Source: Dyadobacter diqingensis
GTDB lineage: Bacteria > Bacteroidota > Bacteroidia > Cytophagales > Spirosomataceae
Reading direction: 5' to 3'
Length of the DNA: 64,000 bases
Assembly: GCF_024220585.1 (NCBI RefSeq)
Contig: NZ_JAMXKF010000001.1
Location: forward strand, 186,001-250,000
Part shown: piece after piece, positions 1 to 10,072 of the stretch
Layout of the letters: every line of letters starts with the position of its first letter
How positions within the stretch are numbered: position 1 is the stretch's first letter
Notes under the pieces: generated by a model
What the model saw: only the letters and a program-made list of their open reading frames with translations
Told to the model about the DNA's origin: nothing
Databases searched by the model: none
Program-made: the position numbers and the translations under genes

Positions 1-3000
1 CATAAAAATGATATCATAGTTTTCGCCCAGCGCATTTATTTTATTATCGACCTTTTCAAGTGCGACAAAACCGCTGTCCGCCAGATCCACAAAACAACCC
101 GATTTTTTCAGAATTTCATTGGCAACCTTTCTGTTTACCGCGTTATCATCAACCAAAAGGATCACCGGATGAAAATCCGAGAAAACATTTTCAATTGGAA
201 TCTCCTCCATCTGACTTCCCGAACTGGCCTGCGCAATGGAAGTGCTCTTGGTTTCAAAAGTAAACCAGAATGTACTCCCCTCACCTATCGTTGATTCAAC
301 GCCAATTTCTCCGTTCATCAGCTCGCACAGCTGCTTGGATATCGCTAATCCCAGACCGGTTCCGCCAAAGGATTTCCGCGACGAATTATCAAGCTGCGTG
401 AATGACGTAAACAAAATCTGTTTGTCAATCGCGCTGATACCGATACCCGAATCCTGGACTTCTACCTTAATTTTGTAGGTCTTCCCATCTTTTTTAACCA
501 AAGAAAGGAAAATCTTCACGGCACCTCGTTCCGTGAATTTCAGCGCGTTGGAAGTAAGATTGGATAAAATCTGCAATAACCGTGTCTGATCCGCAATGAT
601 AAACTGCGGAAGATCTGCCGCGATATGATAAGTTAGTTCATTCCCCTTATTTTTAGCCGTTTGCCCGAATAATGAAACGAGCTTCACCAGCAATTCATCA
701 AGTGCAATCGGTGACTCATGCAGCACCATTTTCCCAGCCTCAATTTTGGAAAGATCCAGAATGTCGTTGAGGATATCCAGCAAAGTTTCAGAAGAGCGTT
801 TGATCGTCAAAACGTAATCTCGCTGCTCGGGATTTAACTGCGTTTCACCCAGCAGGTCAATCATCCCGATCACTCCGTTCATCGGCGTCCTGATTTCATG
901 GCTCATGTTAGCCAGGAAGCCTTCTTTCACTTTCAGCGAATGCTCGGCATGCTCCTTGGCTTTCAGCAGCTCCTGCTCATTACGTTTCAGCTCTGTGATG
1001 TCCCTGGCCAGTACTGCCACTTCCATCGCCTTGCCTTTGTCATTGGTAAACATCAGCATGTTCACCATAAACTGACGCTCGGTGCCATCTTTCCGGCTCA
1101 GGCTAATTTCAAAGTTTCGCAGACTCTTCGTTTTCCGAAGACGTATCAGCGCCGAATGTATCTTCTTTTTATCCTTAAAATAATCCGTAATTTGTTTTCC
1201 GATCACCTCGTCAGGCATATACCCCATGCGTTTGAACACCGACTGGCTGATCATGGAAATACGTCCCTGGCGATCAATACGGCAATAAATATCCTGCAAG
1301 TTTTCAAAAATCCCACGGAATAATTCTTCGCTGTGCCGCAGCGACAGTTCAGCTTCCTTACGTCTGGTAATATCCCTGGCAATACCCGAAACTTCCTCAA
1401 TCACCCCGTTGGAATATTGAATCGGGTTCAGATAAAATTCCAGCCACATTTCGCCACCATCCCGCTTATCGATTTTAAATTCAAAATATTGCGCCTCGCC
1501 GCGTAATGCCTGGCGGTATTTGGTATCCAGCGTTCTTCTGTTTTTCTGGCCAACCAGCCGCCAGCCGAATTTTTCAGCACTTACCTGCAACGTCGGGCGG
1601 ACACCCACCTGACTTTCGATCAGATCAGCATAGTTGAGATTGAATGAGGTAAGCTGCAAGCTTTTGTTAACCGACCATATCAAATGAGAACTGCTATCGA
1701 AAATCGCATTCAGACGTGCAGCATACTTACTTAATTCTTCCTCACTTTGTTTCCGGGCAATCGCAAGCGCCACCTGACCGGAAATAAATTCCAGTAATTC
1801 CAGATCACGGGCGTCAAACATATTGGCATCATCGTACGATTTTACCCCGATAATACCCGTAACCCTGTCGCCGATCCGCAACGGCACGCACAACAGCAAT
1901 TTTGGCGTCACACCATAGAGGTGTAAACTGTTGGTTTTTGCCAGCCTCTCAATATCCGCGTCGTAAAGAAACAGTGGTTTATTGGATGCAATCGCGTATT
2001 CCGTAACCCCGTTACCCAGCCGCCGTTTCGTAAAACGTACGTTTCCTTTGAAATACTGATCTACATAATAGGGGAAATACAAATAACTTTTACTCTGATC
2101 GTAGAGCGCGATAAAGAAGTTTTTAACGTCAATTATTTTTCCTAATTCCTCGTGGATCGTATGGTAAAAATCATCAAGGTTCTGGGTATTTACCGTCCAG
2201 TTGGCAATGCTGTAATAAAGATTCTGCGCTTTTTCAGCCCGTATTTTTTCGGTATAATCATTTAAAATGCAACGGAACGCCGTCGGTTTCCCGTTATCAA
2301 AACGGCAGTTCACACTACCACCTACAAAGACTTTTTTGCCTTCCTTGCTCAAAAAAACCGCTTCAAAAGTAGGGTTCCCTTTTCCTTCACGAATCAGTTC
2401 AAGCTGATTAATTGCCTCTTCACGATGCTGTGGATGCAAAATATCCTGCATGGTCATCGAAGCAATTTCATCCAGACGGTACCCTAATACCTCACGCCAC
2501 GCCTTGTTAACGAAAATGAACTTTCCGTCTACCGCGACTAACTGGATAAGGTCACTCGTATTATCAACCAGATCCTGAAGCTGTGCATTGGATTTGGTAA
2601 TAGACGACTCCATCCTGCGTTTCCGGGTGATGTCATCCCCAACCAGCGTGATGTAAACAATCTTGTCATCATCATTTTGAATCAATACCGAATTGATAGA
2701 AAAAGTACGCAACGTTCCTTTCTGGGCAAGAAACGGCACTTCACGTTGTTCCAGTTTTCGCTTTCCTTCAATCCCCTCTTCCAGCATCTGGCTTATTTCA
2801 TCTTCCTCATCTTTCGGAACCAGCCTGTTAAAAATACTTTCTCCAATTAAATCAGATTCAAGCCACCCTGTTTTCTTTAACGCATATGGACTTATCGCAC
2901 GAATGATGAAATCAGGTGTGAAAGTTATCCCTATCAAATTTAAGTGCTGTAATGTGGCATGTATTGACTGCCAGTCAGTCAGCGACGATATCATTTCCAT
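1..3000 (-). CDS. Hybrid sensor histidine kinase with PAS and GAF domains (C-terminus beyond window)
   Basis: The reading frame is open from an ATG at 3000 to the left edge, giving 1000 residues. An in-frame TAA at 3022-3024 fixes the start. Domains in order: PAS (about 15-130), PAS (140-250), GAF (260-420), two more PAS (425-670), HisKA with H-box NMSHEIRTPMN (His701), HATPase_c with N-box and DSGIGI, and the first part of a receiver domain (LLVDDNAVNRK). There is no signal peptide or membrane helix, so it should sense in the cytosol. The last visible residues are YDIIFM; in receivers the phosphoacceptor Asp normally comes next, so the edge falls just before the active site. The ligand is unknown. 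The gene lies divergent from rsmA. Confidence 0.9.
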   Translation of the reverse strand, partial: MEMISSLTDWQSIHATLQHLNLIGITFTPDFIIRAISPYALKKTGWLESDLIGESIFNRLVPKDEEDEISQMLEEGIEGKRKLEQREVPFLAQKGTLRTFSINSVLIQNDDDKIVYITLVGDDITRKRRMESSITKSNAQLQDLVDNTSDLIQLVAVDGKFIFVNKAWREVLGYRLDEIASMTMQDILHPQHREEAINQLELIREGKGNPTFEAVFLSKEGKKVFVGGSVNCRFDNGKPTAFRCILNDYTEKIRAEKAQNLYYSIANWTVNTQNLDDFYHTIHEELGKIIDVKNFFIALYDQSKSYLYFPYYVDQYFKGNVRFTKRRLGNGVTEYAIASNKPLFLYDADIERLAKTNSLHLYGVTPKLLLCVPLRIGDRVTGIIGVKSYDDANMFDARDLELLEFISGQVALAIARKQSEEELSKYAARLNAIFDSSSHLIWSVNKSLQLTSFNLNYADLIESQVGVRPTLQVSAEKFGWRLVGQKNRRTLDTKYRQALRGEAQYFEFKIDKRDGGEMWLEFYLNPIQYSNGVIEEVSGIARDITRRKEAELSLRHSEELFRGIFENLQDIYCRIDRQGRISMISQSVFKRMGYMPDEVIGKQITDYFKDKKKIHSALIRLRKTKSLRNFEISLSRKDGTERQFMVNMLMFTNDKGKAMEVAVLARDITELKRNEQELLKAKEHAEHSLKVKEGFLANMSHEIRTPMNGVIGMIDLLGETQLNPEQRDYVLTIKRSSETLLDILNDILDLSKIEAGKMVLHESPIALDELLVKLVSLFGQTAKNKGNELTYHIAADLPQFIIADQTRLLQILSNLTSNALKFTERGAVKIFLSLVKKDGKTYKIKVEVQDSGIGISAIDKQILFTSFTQLDNSSRKSFGGTGLGLAISKQLCELMNGEIGVESTIGEGSTFWFTFETKSTSIAQASSGSQMEEIPIENVFSDFHPVILLVDDNAVNRKVANEILKKSGCFVDLADSGFVALEKVDNKINALGENYDIIFM

Positions 3001-3081
3001 AATTTGCCGGAAACCGTATTTTTAAGATTACTTCATATTCTTTATTCGATAAATCTACGAATTAAGACGTAATTTTGATCC

Positions 3082-3903
3082 GTGAAAATAAATTATAAAA
3101 ATCAGAACGATTCGAAAGTTCGTGCCAAAAAACATTTGGGACAACATTTCCTGAAAGACATGAATATCGCCAACAAGATCGTGGACGGTCTTACCGGTCA
3201 TGGCGGATATAATAAAGTATTGGAAATTGGTCCGGGAATGGGTGTGCTCACGCAGTTTTTGCTGCAAAAATCCTCATACAGTACCTATGTTATCGAAATA
3301 GACACCGAATCGGTTGTTTATTTAAAGAAACATTATGAAGAGCTGACGCCCCGGATTATTGAAGGTGATTTTCTGAAATACAATACGGCCGAGGTATTCC
3401 CTGAGCCTTTTGCAATCATCGGAAATTTCCCTTACAATATATCTTCGCAGATTTTTTTCAAGGTTCTGGAAATGCCCGACCGGATCCCTGAGGTAGTTTG
3501 CATGCTACAAAAGGAAGTTGCGCAGCGTATTGCCTCTCCTCCGGGAAACAAGGATTACGGAATTTTGAGTGTGTTACTTCAGGCTTATTACGATATCAGC
3601 TATCTGGTTTCGGTACCTCCGGGTGCCTTTGATCCACCCCCGAAAGTACAATCCGGTGTGATCCGTTTGTCAAGAAATGATACCAAGTCGCTGCCCTGTG
3701 ACGAAAAATTATTTTTCCGGGTGGTGAAAACGGCTTTTAACCAAAGGCGAAAGACACTCAGAAACGCGCTAAAACCTATTGGTGAGTTTCCGGAGCTTCC
3801 TTTACTGACCAAACGTGCGGAACAACTAAGCGTTGCCCAGTTTGTTGAACTGACAATCCTTGCGGAAGAAATAATTAAAGCAAACAGCGGGAAAATATCC
3901 TGA
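3082..3903 (+). CDS. rsmA: 16S rRNA dimethyladenosine transferase RsmA (KsgA)
   Basis: 273 residues, the usual family length. It dimethylates two adjacent adenines in the 3'-terminal hairpin of 16S rRNA, using S-adenosylmethionine, late in 30S assembly. Visible motifs are [11 protein letters not shown] near the N-terminus, the SAM-binding [11 protein letters not shown] and the catalytic [11 protein letters not shown]. The start is a GTG at 3082; the next ATG (about 3160) would remove the conserved HLGQHFL motif, so GTG is preferred. mgtE follows on the same strand after 90 bases, so the two may be cotranscribed. Confidence 0.95.
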   Translation: MKINYKNQNDSKVRAKKHLGQHFLKDMNIANKIVDGLTGHGGYNKVLEIGPGMGVLTQFLLQKSSYSTYVIEIDTESVVYLKKHYEELTPRIIEGDFLKYNTAEVFPEPFAIIGNFPYNISSQIFFKVLEMPDRIPEVVCMLQKEVAQRIASPPGNKDYGILSVLLQAYYDISYLVSVPPGAFDPPPKVQSGVIRLSRNDTKSLPCDEKLFFRVVKTAFNQRRKTLRNALKPIGEFPELPLLTKRAEQLSVAQFVELTILAEEIIKANSGKIS

Positions 3904-3993
3904 AAATCAGATCGTTTTTAACAGGTTCCAGCCGAATAAATACTATTGAAACTACTTTATCTCATTGTAATACCCCTTTGCCAGTAAAGATTT

Positions 3994-5346
3994 ATGAATT
4001 TTGAGTTAACCAAAGAATACGTTGAACTTGTTCAGGAACTGATCGTCACTGAAAAGCCCCAGGCCATTCGCACTGAAATGGCTGAGCTTTTCCCTGCGGA
4101 TATTACCGGCTTGTTATACGAATTGGAAACCTCAGAAGCCAGATATCTGATCAGTCAGCTGGATACGGCCCTTGGCGCGGAGATACTCGCGGCCATGGAT
4201 CCGGGTGAGCGGCGGGAGTTTTTAAAGGCATTTACATCCGAAGAGATTTCAAGTTATGTTAACCTTTTTGATTCGGATGACGCCGTGGATTTGCTCAATG
4301 AGCAGCCAATACGCGTTCGAGAGGAAGTTATTGCTTTGCTCGAAGACAGGGAACAGGCGCGTTTCATCCTGGATCTGCTGCATTATGATGAAGATGTTGC
4401 AGGTGGTTTGATGCAGAAAGAATTGGTAAAAGCCAGTGTCAGCTGGACGGTAAATCAATGTATTGAAGAGCTCAGAAAACAGGCCGAAGACGTAGAAAAA
4501 GTATATTCCGTTTATGTAATCGACGATAACGGAATTTTGCTTGGGCTGCTGTCTTTGAAAAAAATCGTACTGGCCAATAAGGATACAAAAATCGAAAGGC
4601 TGTATGATAAGGACGTCATTTTTGTAGAAACCTACCGCCCCGCCGAGGAAGTCGCTGAACTCATGCAGCGTTATGACCTTGATGCACTGCCGGTTGTCAA
4701 TGTACAGGGAAAACTTTTGGGCCGGATCACCATCGATGACGTTATTGACGTAATCACCGAACAAGCCAACTCCGATACCCTGGCCATGGCCGGTATTACG
4801 GGCGACGTGGAAGAAGATGATACGATCTGGCAGCAGACAAAGGCCCGTTTGCCATGGTTGCTGGTGGGTATGATGGGAGGAATTCTGGCTGCGAAATTTA
4901 TCAGTTTCTTCGAAGGCGATTTGAAAATAATCCCCGCCATGGCCGCTTTTATTCCGATCATCGGGTCAACGGGCGGAAATGTCGGGATACAGACGTCTTC
5001 AATTATTCTTCAAAGTATTGCCGATAAAACCGGGCTCGATATCAATGTCTGGCAGCGGCTTATCCGCATGTTTTCAATTGCACTGATCAACGGGCTGATC
5101 ATCAGCGGTATCGTTTTTGGTTTTAATCTTTTGATAGGGAATGAAGTACAGCTGGCAATGGTGGTGTCAGCGGCCCTGTTATCGGTTGTCTTCCTTGCTT
5201 CCTTTATGGGAACCGTCACACCGATTTTATTGGATAAAATAGGCATTAACCCTGCCGTTGCTTCGGGTCCGTTTATTACAACGGCCAATGACCTGATCGG
5301 TTACGGCGTATATTTTGGTCTGGCTCACCTGCTTTTAAACCTGTAA
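3994..5346 (+). CDS. mgtE: Magnesium transporter MgtE
   Basis: 450 residues, standard length. A cytosolic N domain of helical repeats (about 1-130) is followed by two CBS domains (about 135-255) and a C-terminal membrane domain with about five helices (280-450). The conserved FIPIIGSTGGNVGIQTSSI stretch lies in the membrane part. Known MgtE proteins are dimeric Mg2+ channels that the N and CBS domains close when cytosolic Mg2+ is high. The gene is convergent with the serine dehydratase gene, and a shared hairpin lies between the two ends. Confidence 0.95.
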   Translation: MNFELTKEYVELVQELIVTEKPQAIRTEMAELFPADITGLLYELETSEARYLISQLDTALGAEILAAMDPGERREFLKAFTSEEISSYVNLFDSDDAVDLLNEQPIRVREEVIALLEDREQARFILDLLHYDEDVAGGLMQKELVKASVSWTVNQCIEELRKQAEDVEKVYSVYVIDDNGILLGLLSLKKIVLANKDTKIERLYDKDVIFVETYRPAEEVAELMQRYDLDALPVVNVQGKLLGRITIDDVIDVITEQANSDTLAMAGITGDVEEDDTIWQQTKARLPWLLVGMMGGILAAKFISFFEGDLKIIPAMAAFIPIIGSTGGNVGIQTSSIILQSIADKTGLDINVWQRLIRMFSIALINGLIISGIVFGFNLLIGNEVQLAMVVSAALLSVVFLASFMGTVTPILLDKIGINPAVASGPFITTANDLIGYGVYFGLAHLLLNL

Positions 5347-5370
5347 AAACGAAAGACTTTACCGGTTTAA
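5335..5370. terminator. Hairpin between convergent mgtE and sdaA
   Basis: TTAAACC-T-GTAAA (5335-5347) pairs with TTTAC-C-GGTTTAA (5358-5370): twelve pairs with one symmetric T/C mismatch and a ten-base loop. It covers both stop codons. T-runs are short, so it is a candidate bidirectional terminator only. Confidence 0.5.
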
Positions 5371-6833
5371 CATTCGCTTAAACTGATTGGGATATTAACC
5401 GCCAGGCCGCCTTCGGAAGTTTCCTTGTACCGGAAATTCATATCCAGGGCTGTTTCCCACATCGTTTTGACTACATTATCCAAAGAGACTTTTGCGTTTT
5501 CAGGATTACTTTGCATGGCAAGCTGGGAGGCAGTAATGGCTTTGATAGCACCCATCGTATTTCTTTCGATGCATGGGATCTGCACCAGCCCACCGACAGG
5601 ATCGCATGTCATACCCAGATGATGCTCCATGGCAATTTCCGCTGCCATCATACACTGCTCCACGGTGCCGCCCGAAACCTCAGTAAGGCCAGCCGCCGCC
5701 ATAGCTGACGACACCCCGATTTCTGCCTGACAACCACCCATGGCCGCAGAAATCGTCGCACCCTTTTTAAAGATGCATCCGACCTCACTGGCCGTCAGCA
5801 GAAACTTTATAATATCGTTTTCGGTGCCGTTGCAAAACAAAAGGTAGTATTGAAGAACGGCCGGAATCACACCCGCAGCGCCATTTGTCGGAGCCGTTAC
5901 AACTCTGCTGAATGAAGCATTTTCTTCATTAACCGCCAATGCAAAACAGCTGAGCCAATCCAGCGTGTACTTAAAACCATTGCCACTGGACCGAATGGCT
6001 ATTATCCATTCTTCATAACCATCGTAGGCTCTTCCGTTCAAAAGCTTTTGGTTTAAGGCTGCTGCGCGTCTTTTCACCTGTAATCCTCCCGCAAGAATAC
6101 CTTCATTGTGACAGCCCTGAAAAATGCTTTCTTTCATAACCTCCCAAATATTGAGCAAGTCATGTCTTATCTGCGCCTCATTTCTCCATATTTTTTCATT
6201 TTCAAAAATAATATCAGAAATGACCATACCCGTTTTCCGGTGCCATTCCAGTAAATCAGATGCACGGTCAACAGGAAACGGGAGTTTTACACAGGGAATG
6301 CTGATCTCTTCCTTACTTTCCTCTCTGATCACAAAACCGCCGCCGACAGAATAATATGTTTCACTCACCGGTGCATTTCCGACAAGCTCTGCTACAAAAG
6401 TTAAGGCGTTGGGATGAAAAGGAAGGGACTCCTGCATTTGAAAGAGGATGCAGGAACGTGGATTGAAATCGATCTCCTTTTGATTATTGAGCAGCAACTT
6501 ATTGGATTCTAAAATCCCGGATTTTATATTATCAATCTGCTTCGTGTCCATTGTCACGGGATCGTAACCACACAGTCCCAGCTGAACAGCCAGATCCGTC
6601 CCATGTCCCTTACCAGTTTTGGCAAGAGAACCAAACAGATACACTTTTACGGAAATAACCTGCTCGTAGCTACTTACACTTTCCAGCAGTTTCAAAAACA
6701 TCTGGGCGGCCCGCCATGGACCGAGCGTATGCGAGCTGGATGGTCCCACGCCAATTTTGAAGATGTCGAAAACCGAAATCCTTTCTTCCTTCACCACTGG
6801 CTTCCCGGTATTTTGTTTATCTGACACTAGCAT
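5367..6833 (-). CDS. sdaA: L-serine ammonia-lyase, single-chain iron-sulfur type
   Basis: 488 residues. It converts L-serine to pyruvate and ammonia using a [4Fe-4S] cluster. The beta domain ([17 protein letters not shown], residues about 20-180) and the alpha domain (200-485) are fused, as in E. coli SdaA. The alpha domain carries [31 protein letters not shown] and [18 protein letters not shown]; its cysteines fit the cluster ligands of the family. The start at 6833 leaves about 20 residues before the conserved region; no better internal start is evident. Confidence 0.93.
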   Translation of the reverse strand: MLVSDKQNTGKPVVKEERISVFDIFKIGVGPSSSHTLGPWRAAQMFLKLLESVSSYEQVISVKVYLFGSLAKTGKGHGTDLAVQLGLCGYDPVTMDTKQIDNIKSGILESNKLLLNNQKEIDFNPRSCILFQMQESLPFHPNALTFVAELVGNAPVSETYYSVGGGFVIREESKEEISIPCVKLPFPVDRASDLLEWHRKTGMVISDIIFENEKIWRNEAQIRHDLLNIWEVMKESIFQGCHNEGILAGGLQVKRRAAALNQKLLNGRAYDGYEEWIIAIRSSGNGFKYTLDWLSCFALAVNEENASFSRVVTAPTNGAAGVIPAVLQYYLLFCNGTENDIIKFLLTASEVGCIFKKGATISAAMGGCQAEIGVSSAMAAAGLTEVSGGTVEQCMMAAEIAMEHHLGMTCDPVGGLVQIPCIERNTMGAIKAITASQLAMQSNPENAKVSLDNVVKTMWETALDMNFRYKETSEGGLAVNIPISLSEC

Positions 6834-7049
6834 GGACTGAAATATTAAAAGGTTTGGTTATCGCGCTTTCACAATAATACAACCCAATGTATAACGTTTC
6901 AATACGCTCAGGATTATTTCCTGTTAATTTCGATTTTGAAATAAAATTTACTGAAATGCATTCCTGTTTAATTTATTGTTATTTTGCCGGCCGCATATTT
7001 TAATCTTTAACAGGAAAAAATTCCTGAATACTATTTCATTTCATAATTC

Positions 7050-7502
7050 ATGATTGCAGTAATCCAGCGCGTAAGTGAAGCATCCGTTACAATAGAAGGA
7101 AAAGTTGAAGGCAAAATTGACACCGGGTTTATGGTACTGCTCGGCATAACGCACACCGATACACAGGAAGACGTTGAATGGCTGGGCCGGAAAATAATCG
7201 GGATGCGTATTTTCGGAGATGATGAAGGGAAAATGAATCTCGATATAAAATCGGTTCACGGAAATATTCTTCTGATCAGCCAGTTTACGCTGCACGCCAA
7301 CACAAAAAAGGGAAACCGCCCCTCTTTTATCGAAGCAGCCAGACCGGAAATAGCCATACCTTTATATGAACAAATGATTGCGTTCCTTGGAAAGGAATTG
7401 GGCGCACCAATCCAGTGCGGCATTTTTGGCGCAGACATGAAGGTTGCGTTATTAAACGACGGCCCTGTTACGATCATCATTGACTCTAAAAACAGAATTT
7501 AA
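7050..7502 (+). CDS. dtd: D-aminoacyl-tRNA deacylase Dtd
   Basis: 150 residues, typical size. It removes D-amino acids (and glycine mischarged on tRNA-Ala) from tRNAs in the cytosol. The start MIAVIQRVSEASVTI is characteristic, and both active-site motifs are present: SQFTLHANTKKGNRPSF and LNDGPVTIII. The MazG-like gene begins 11 bases after its stop, so the two are probably cotranscribed. Confidence 0.96.
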   Translation: MIAVIQRVSEASVTIEGKVEGKIDTGFMVLLGITHTDTQEDVEWLGRKIIGMRIFGDDEGKMNLDIKSVHGNILLISQFTLHANTKKGNRPSFIEAARPEIAIPLYEQMIAFLGKELGAPIQCGIFGADMKVALLNDGPVTIIIDSKNRI

Positions 7503-7513
7503 CATACCTTATC

Positions 7514-7843
7514 ATGACTATTGAAGAAGCACAGCAACAAGTTGATAGCTGGATAAAAACATACGGCGTACGCTATTTTTCAGAGCTTACCAACATGGCA
7601 ATCCTGACCGAAGAAGTGGGTGAAGTGGCCAGAATCATGTCAAGAACTTATGGTGATCAGTCCTTCAAAAAAACGGATCTGGACAAAGATCTTGGCGATG
7701 AGATGGCAGACGTGCTCTGGGTACTGATCTGCCTCGCAAACCAGACAGGAATTAATCTTACCGAAGCGTTTGAAAAAAACCTGGCAAAGAAAACCGAGCG
7801 GGACAAGGACCGGCATAAAGCCAATGAAAAATTAAAATCTTAA
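7514..7843 (+). CDS. MazG-like nucleotide pyrophosphohydrolase
   Basis: 109 residues of the all-alpha NTP pyrophosphohydrolase superfamily. The metal-binding pattern is EEVGEVARIM followed by DLGDEMADVLWVL, the paired EExxE/ExxD signature. Such enzymes hydrolyse nucleoside triphosphates to monophosphates, often as house-cleaning of modified nucleotides; the substrate here cannot be read from the sequence. It sits directly behind dtd, another quality-control enzyme. Its last 12 bases overlap the end of the opposing gene. Confidence 0.85.
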   Translation: MTIEEAQQQVDSWIKTYGVRYFSELTNMAILTEEVGEVARIMSRTYGDQSFKKTDLDKDLGDEMADVLWVLICLANQTGINLTEAFEKNLAKKTERDKDRHKANEKLKS

Positions 7844-8392
7844 ACCCATTGAAAACCCGGTTAAGCCGGGTTTCATATAAAACCCTACATGTTTCCGTTT
7901 TTGATTCATAATCTGGTTGTAAGTCACTATCGCTTTTCTTTTTTCTTCCGAACCAAGAACTGATTTGACTATCCCAGCAACGATCAATGCACCACCACCG
8001 ATAACTAAAACAAAAGTCGCGGGATTCTCCTTTTCTTCCGTTCTTGTCCCAAAAGAGTTGTTGAGAGACTCAGCTAATCCAACAATTCCTCCGACAAACA
8101 AAAATGCGCCCCCACCAGCCACCAATCCTGCACCTATTTTCTGACTTCGTCTGCCATTTTTGTACTGGCAATAGGCGCTGGAATCTGCGCGACCAAGACG
8201 ATCGAGAATTTCGATTGTTTTCAAATTCCTGCCGTGAATACTGTATTTGCCAAATTGCCGTTCAATATTGGGATACAATGGCGCAATTTCATGCTCCATT
8301 TTCGGCTCATCAACCGACTGCGCTTGCACGGTACTGTATACGAGTGAAAAGGCTGTGGAACATTTGAGGAGTGTGTAGAAAATCCTGTTCAT
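7832..8392 (-). CDS. Secreted or membrane protein of unknown function
   Basis: 186 residues, family not recognised. The N-terminus (MNRIFYTLLKCSTAFSLVYS, then TVQAQS) looks like a signal peptide ending near AQS. Two glycine-rich hydrophobic segments follow, around residues 93-110 (AGLVAGGGAFLFVGGIVG) and 127-143 (FVLVIGGGALIVAGIVK), probably a membrane hairpin. The C-terminus is MGLRF, with a final phenylalanine. It is convergent with the MazG-like gene, and its last codons are built from the hairpin at 7853-7873. Confidence 0.7.
   Translation of the reverse strand: MNRIFYTLLKCSTAFSLVYSTVQAQSVDEPKMEHEIAPLYPNIERQFGKYSIHGRNLKTIEILDRLGRADSSAYCQYKNGRRSQKIGAGLVAGGGAFLFVGGIVGLAESLNNSFGTRTEEKENPATFVLVIGGGALIVAGIVKSVLGSEEKRKAIVTYNQIMNQKRKHVGFYMKPGLTGFSMGLRF
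7853..7873 (+). terminator. Hairpin downstream of the dtd/MazG-like pair
   Basis: A perfect 8-bp stem, AAACCCGG / CCGGGTTT, with loop TTAAG, starts 10 bases after the MazG-like stop codon. It lies inside the 3' coding end of the opposing gene. There is only a short T-run, so termination is an inference from position. Confidence 0.5.
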
Positions 8393-8424
8393 TTTTCACA
8401 AAGGAGGTTAAATTACGAGGACAT

Positions 8425-8451
8425 AAAAAAAGGCCCATCGAAAGATGGGCC
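8425..8451 (-). terminator. Intrinsic terminator of the sucAB operon
   Basis: On the minus strand GGCCCATC - TTTC - GATGGGCC is followed by seven T. The stem is perfect and begins 8 bases past the sucB stop, the classic form of a factor-independent terminator. Confidence 0.92.
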
Positions 8452-8458
8452 TAATATA

Positions 8459-10021
8459 TTACATATCAAGTAATAACCTCATTGGATCTTCAAGTAATTG
8501 TTTTACCCGAACCAGGAAGCTCACTGAATCTTTTCCATCAATTGTACGGTGGTCATAAGAAAGAGCCAGGTACATAATCGGACGAACTACGATTTCACCG
8601 TTTACTACCACAGCGCGTTCAACGATATTATGCATGCCCAAAATCGCAGACTGAGGTGCATTGATAATCGGGGTTGAAAGCATAGAACCAAAAGTTCCGC
8701 CGTTGGTGATGGTGAAAGTTCCGCCAGACATTTCGTCAAGGCCTAACTTCCCGTCACGGGCACGTACCGCCAAACGAACGATTTCCTTTTCAATGGCTGA
8801 GAAAGAAAGATCTTCCGCATTTCTGATCACAGGAACTACCAAACCGCGAGGCGTAGAAACTGCGATAGAAATATCAGCGTAGTCGTTATAAACCAATTCC
8901 TCGCCGTCAATGTATGCATTCACAACCGGGAAATCTTTCAAAGCAACCGTAACGGCTTTTACAAAGAATGACATAAAGCCCAAACCAACCTCATGTTTCT
9001 CCTTGAACTTGTCTTTGAATTTATTACGAAGATCCATTACCGGCTTCATATCAACTTCATTGAAAGTTGTAAGCATAGCCGTTTCACTTTTCACAGCTAC
9101 AAGACGTCTTGCGATTGTTCTGCGAAGTGAAGACATTTTTTCGCGACGCTGACCACGCTCACCAGGAGCTGCCGCTTTCGCAGGCGCTGACGGAGCCGCT
9201 GGTTTCGCTGCCGGAGCAGGAGCCGCAGCTGGTTTAGCACCGGCTTTCAATGCGTCGTCCTTCATAATTCTTCCACCTGAGCCAGAACCGTTGACATCCT
9301 TAGGATCAATTCCTTTTTCTGCCAGAATTTTAGCTGCAACCGGAGAAGTATGCTTTTCTGTATATCCTTTATCCGCCTCGGCCGCTGCCGTTGGAGCAGG
9401 AGCCGCCGCTGGTGCCGAAGCGCCAGTTGATGCACCTACCTCAATCGTACAAATTACAGCACCGATTGCCAGTGTATCACCTTCTTTACCTACAATTTTC
9501 AGCGTACCAACTGCCTCAGAAGGAAGTTCGAAAGTCGCTTTATCAGATTCAAGCTCACAAAGAATTTCATCCAGTTCAACGTGATCTCCATCTTTTTTGC
9601 TCCATGAAGCAATTGTTACCTCTGTGATTGACTCACCAACCGCAGGCACTTTCATTTCATAAATTTTGCCGGCAGCCGGAGCAGATGCAACGGGTGCAGC
9701 CGCAGGCGCTTTTTCTTCAACTTTTTCAGGAGCTGGTGCTGGTGCTGCCGCAGCAGCCGGAGCCTTAGCAGCCGAACCGTTTCCGGAAGGATCGATCGTC
9801 GCGATCAGATCTCCGATATTCAGCGTATCACCTTCCTGTGCTTTAATATGCAAAACACCTTCTGATTCCGCAGTCAGTTCAAATGTTGCTTTATCTGAAT
9901 CCAATCCGCAAATTACCTCATCCAATTTCACAAAATCCCCATCATTCTTGAACCAGTTTCCTATCGTAACCTCAGTAATTGACTCGCCTACCGGCGGTAC
10001 TTTTATCTCAATTTCAGCCAT
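8459..10021 (-). CDS. sucB: 2-oxoglutarate dehydrogenase E2 (dihydrolipoyl succinyltransferase) with two lipoyl domains
   Basis: 520 residues, longer than the roughly 400 of enterobacterial SucB. Lipoyl domain 1 (about 1-77) has the modified lysine in DSDKATFEL, and lipoyl domain 2 (about 122-198) has it in ESDKATFEL. The domains are joined by Ala/Pro-rich linkers. A peripheral-subunit-binding domain (about 228-265) and the catalytic domain (295-520, active-site [11 protein letters not shown]) follow. It moves the succinyl group to CoA in the TCA cycle. A succinyl rather than acetyl role is inferred from the sucA gene 51 bases upstream in the same operon. Confidence 0.95.
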   Translation of the reverse strand: MAEIEIKVPPVGESITEVTIGNWFKNDGDFVKLDEVICGLDSDKATFELTAESEGVLHIKAQEGDTLNIGDLIATIDPSGNGSAAKAPAAAAAPAPAPEKVEEKAPAAAPVASAPAAGKIYEMKVPAVGESITEVTIASWSKKDGDHVELDEILCELESDKATFELPSEAVGTLKIVGKEGDTLAIGAVICTIEVGASTGASAPAAAPAPTAAAEADKGYTEKHTSPVAAKILAEKGIDPKDVNGSGSGGRIMKDDALKAGAKPAAAPAPAAKPAAPSAPAKAAAPGERGQRREKMSSLRRTIARRLVAVKSETAMLTTFNEVDMKPVMDLRNKFKDKFKEKHEVGLGFMSFFVKAVTVALKDFPVVNAYIDGEELVYNDYADISIAVSTPRGLVVPVIRNAEDLSFSAIEKEIVRLAVRARDGKLGLDEMSGGTFTITNGGTFGSMLSTPIINAPQSAILGMHNIVERAVVVNGEIVVRPIMYLALSYDHRTIDGKDSVSFLVRVKQLLEDPMRLLLDM

Positions 10022-10072
10022 TTTATCAGCAATATGATGAACGAATTATGTCTTTTATAACTAGTTGAATAC

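Noticed and set aside
9291..10037. Long Ala/Pro-rich plus-strand frames opposite sucB
   Set aside because: They mirror the Ala/Pro linkers and lipoyl domains of sucB, whose domains are unmistakable.
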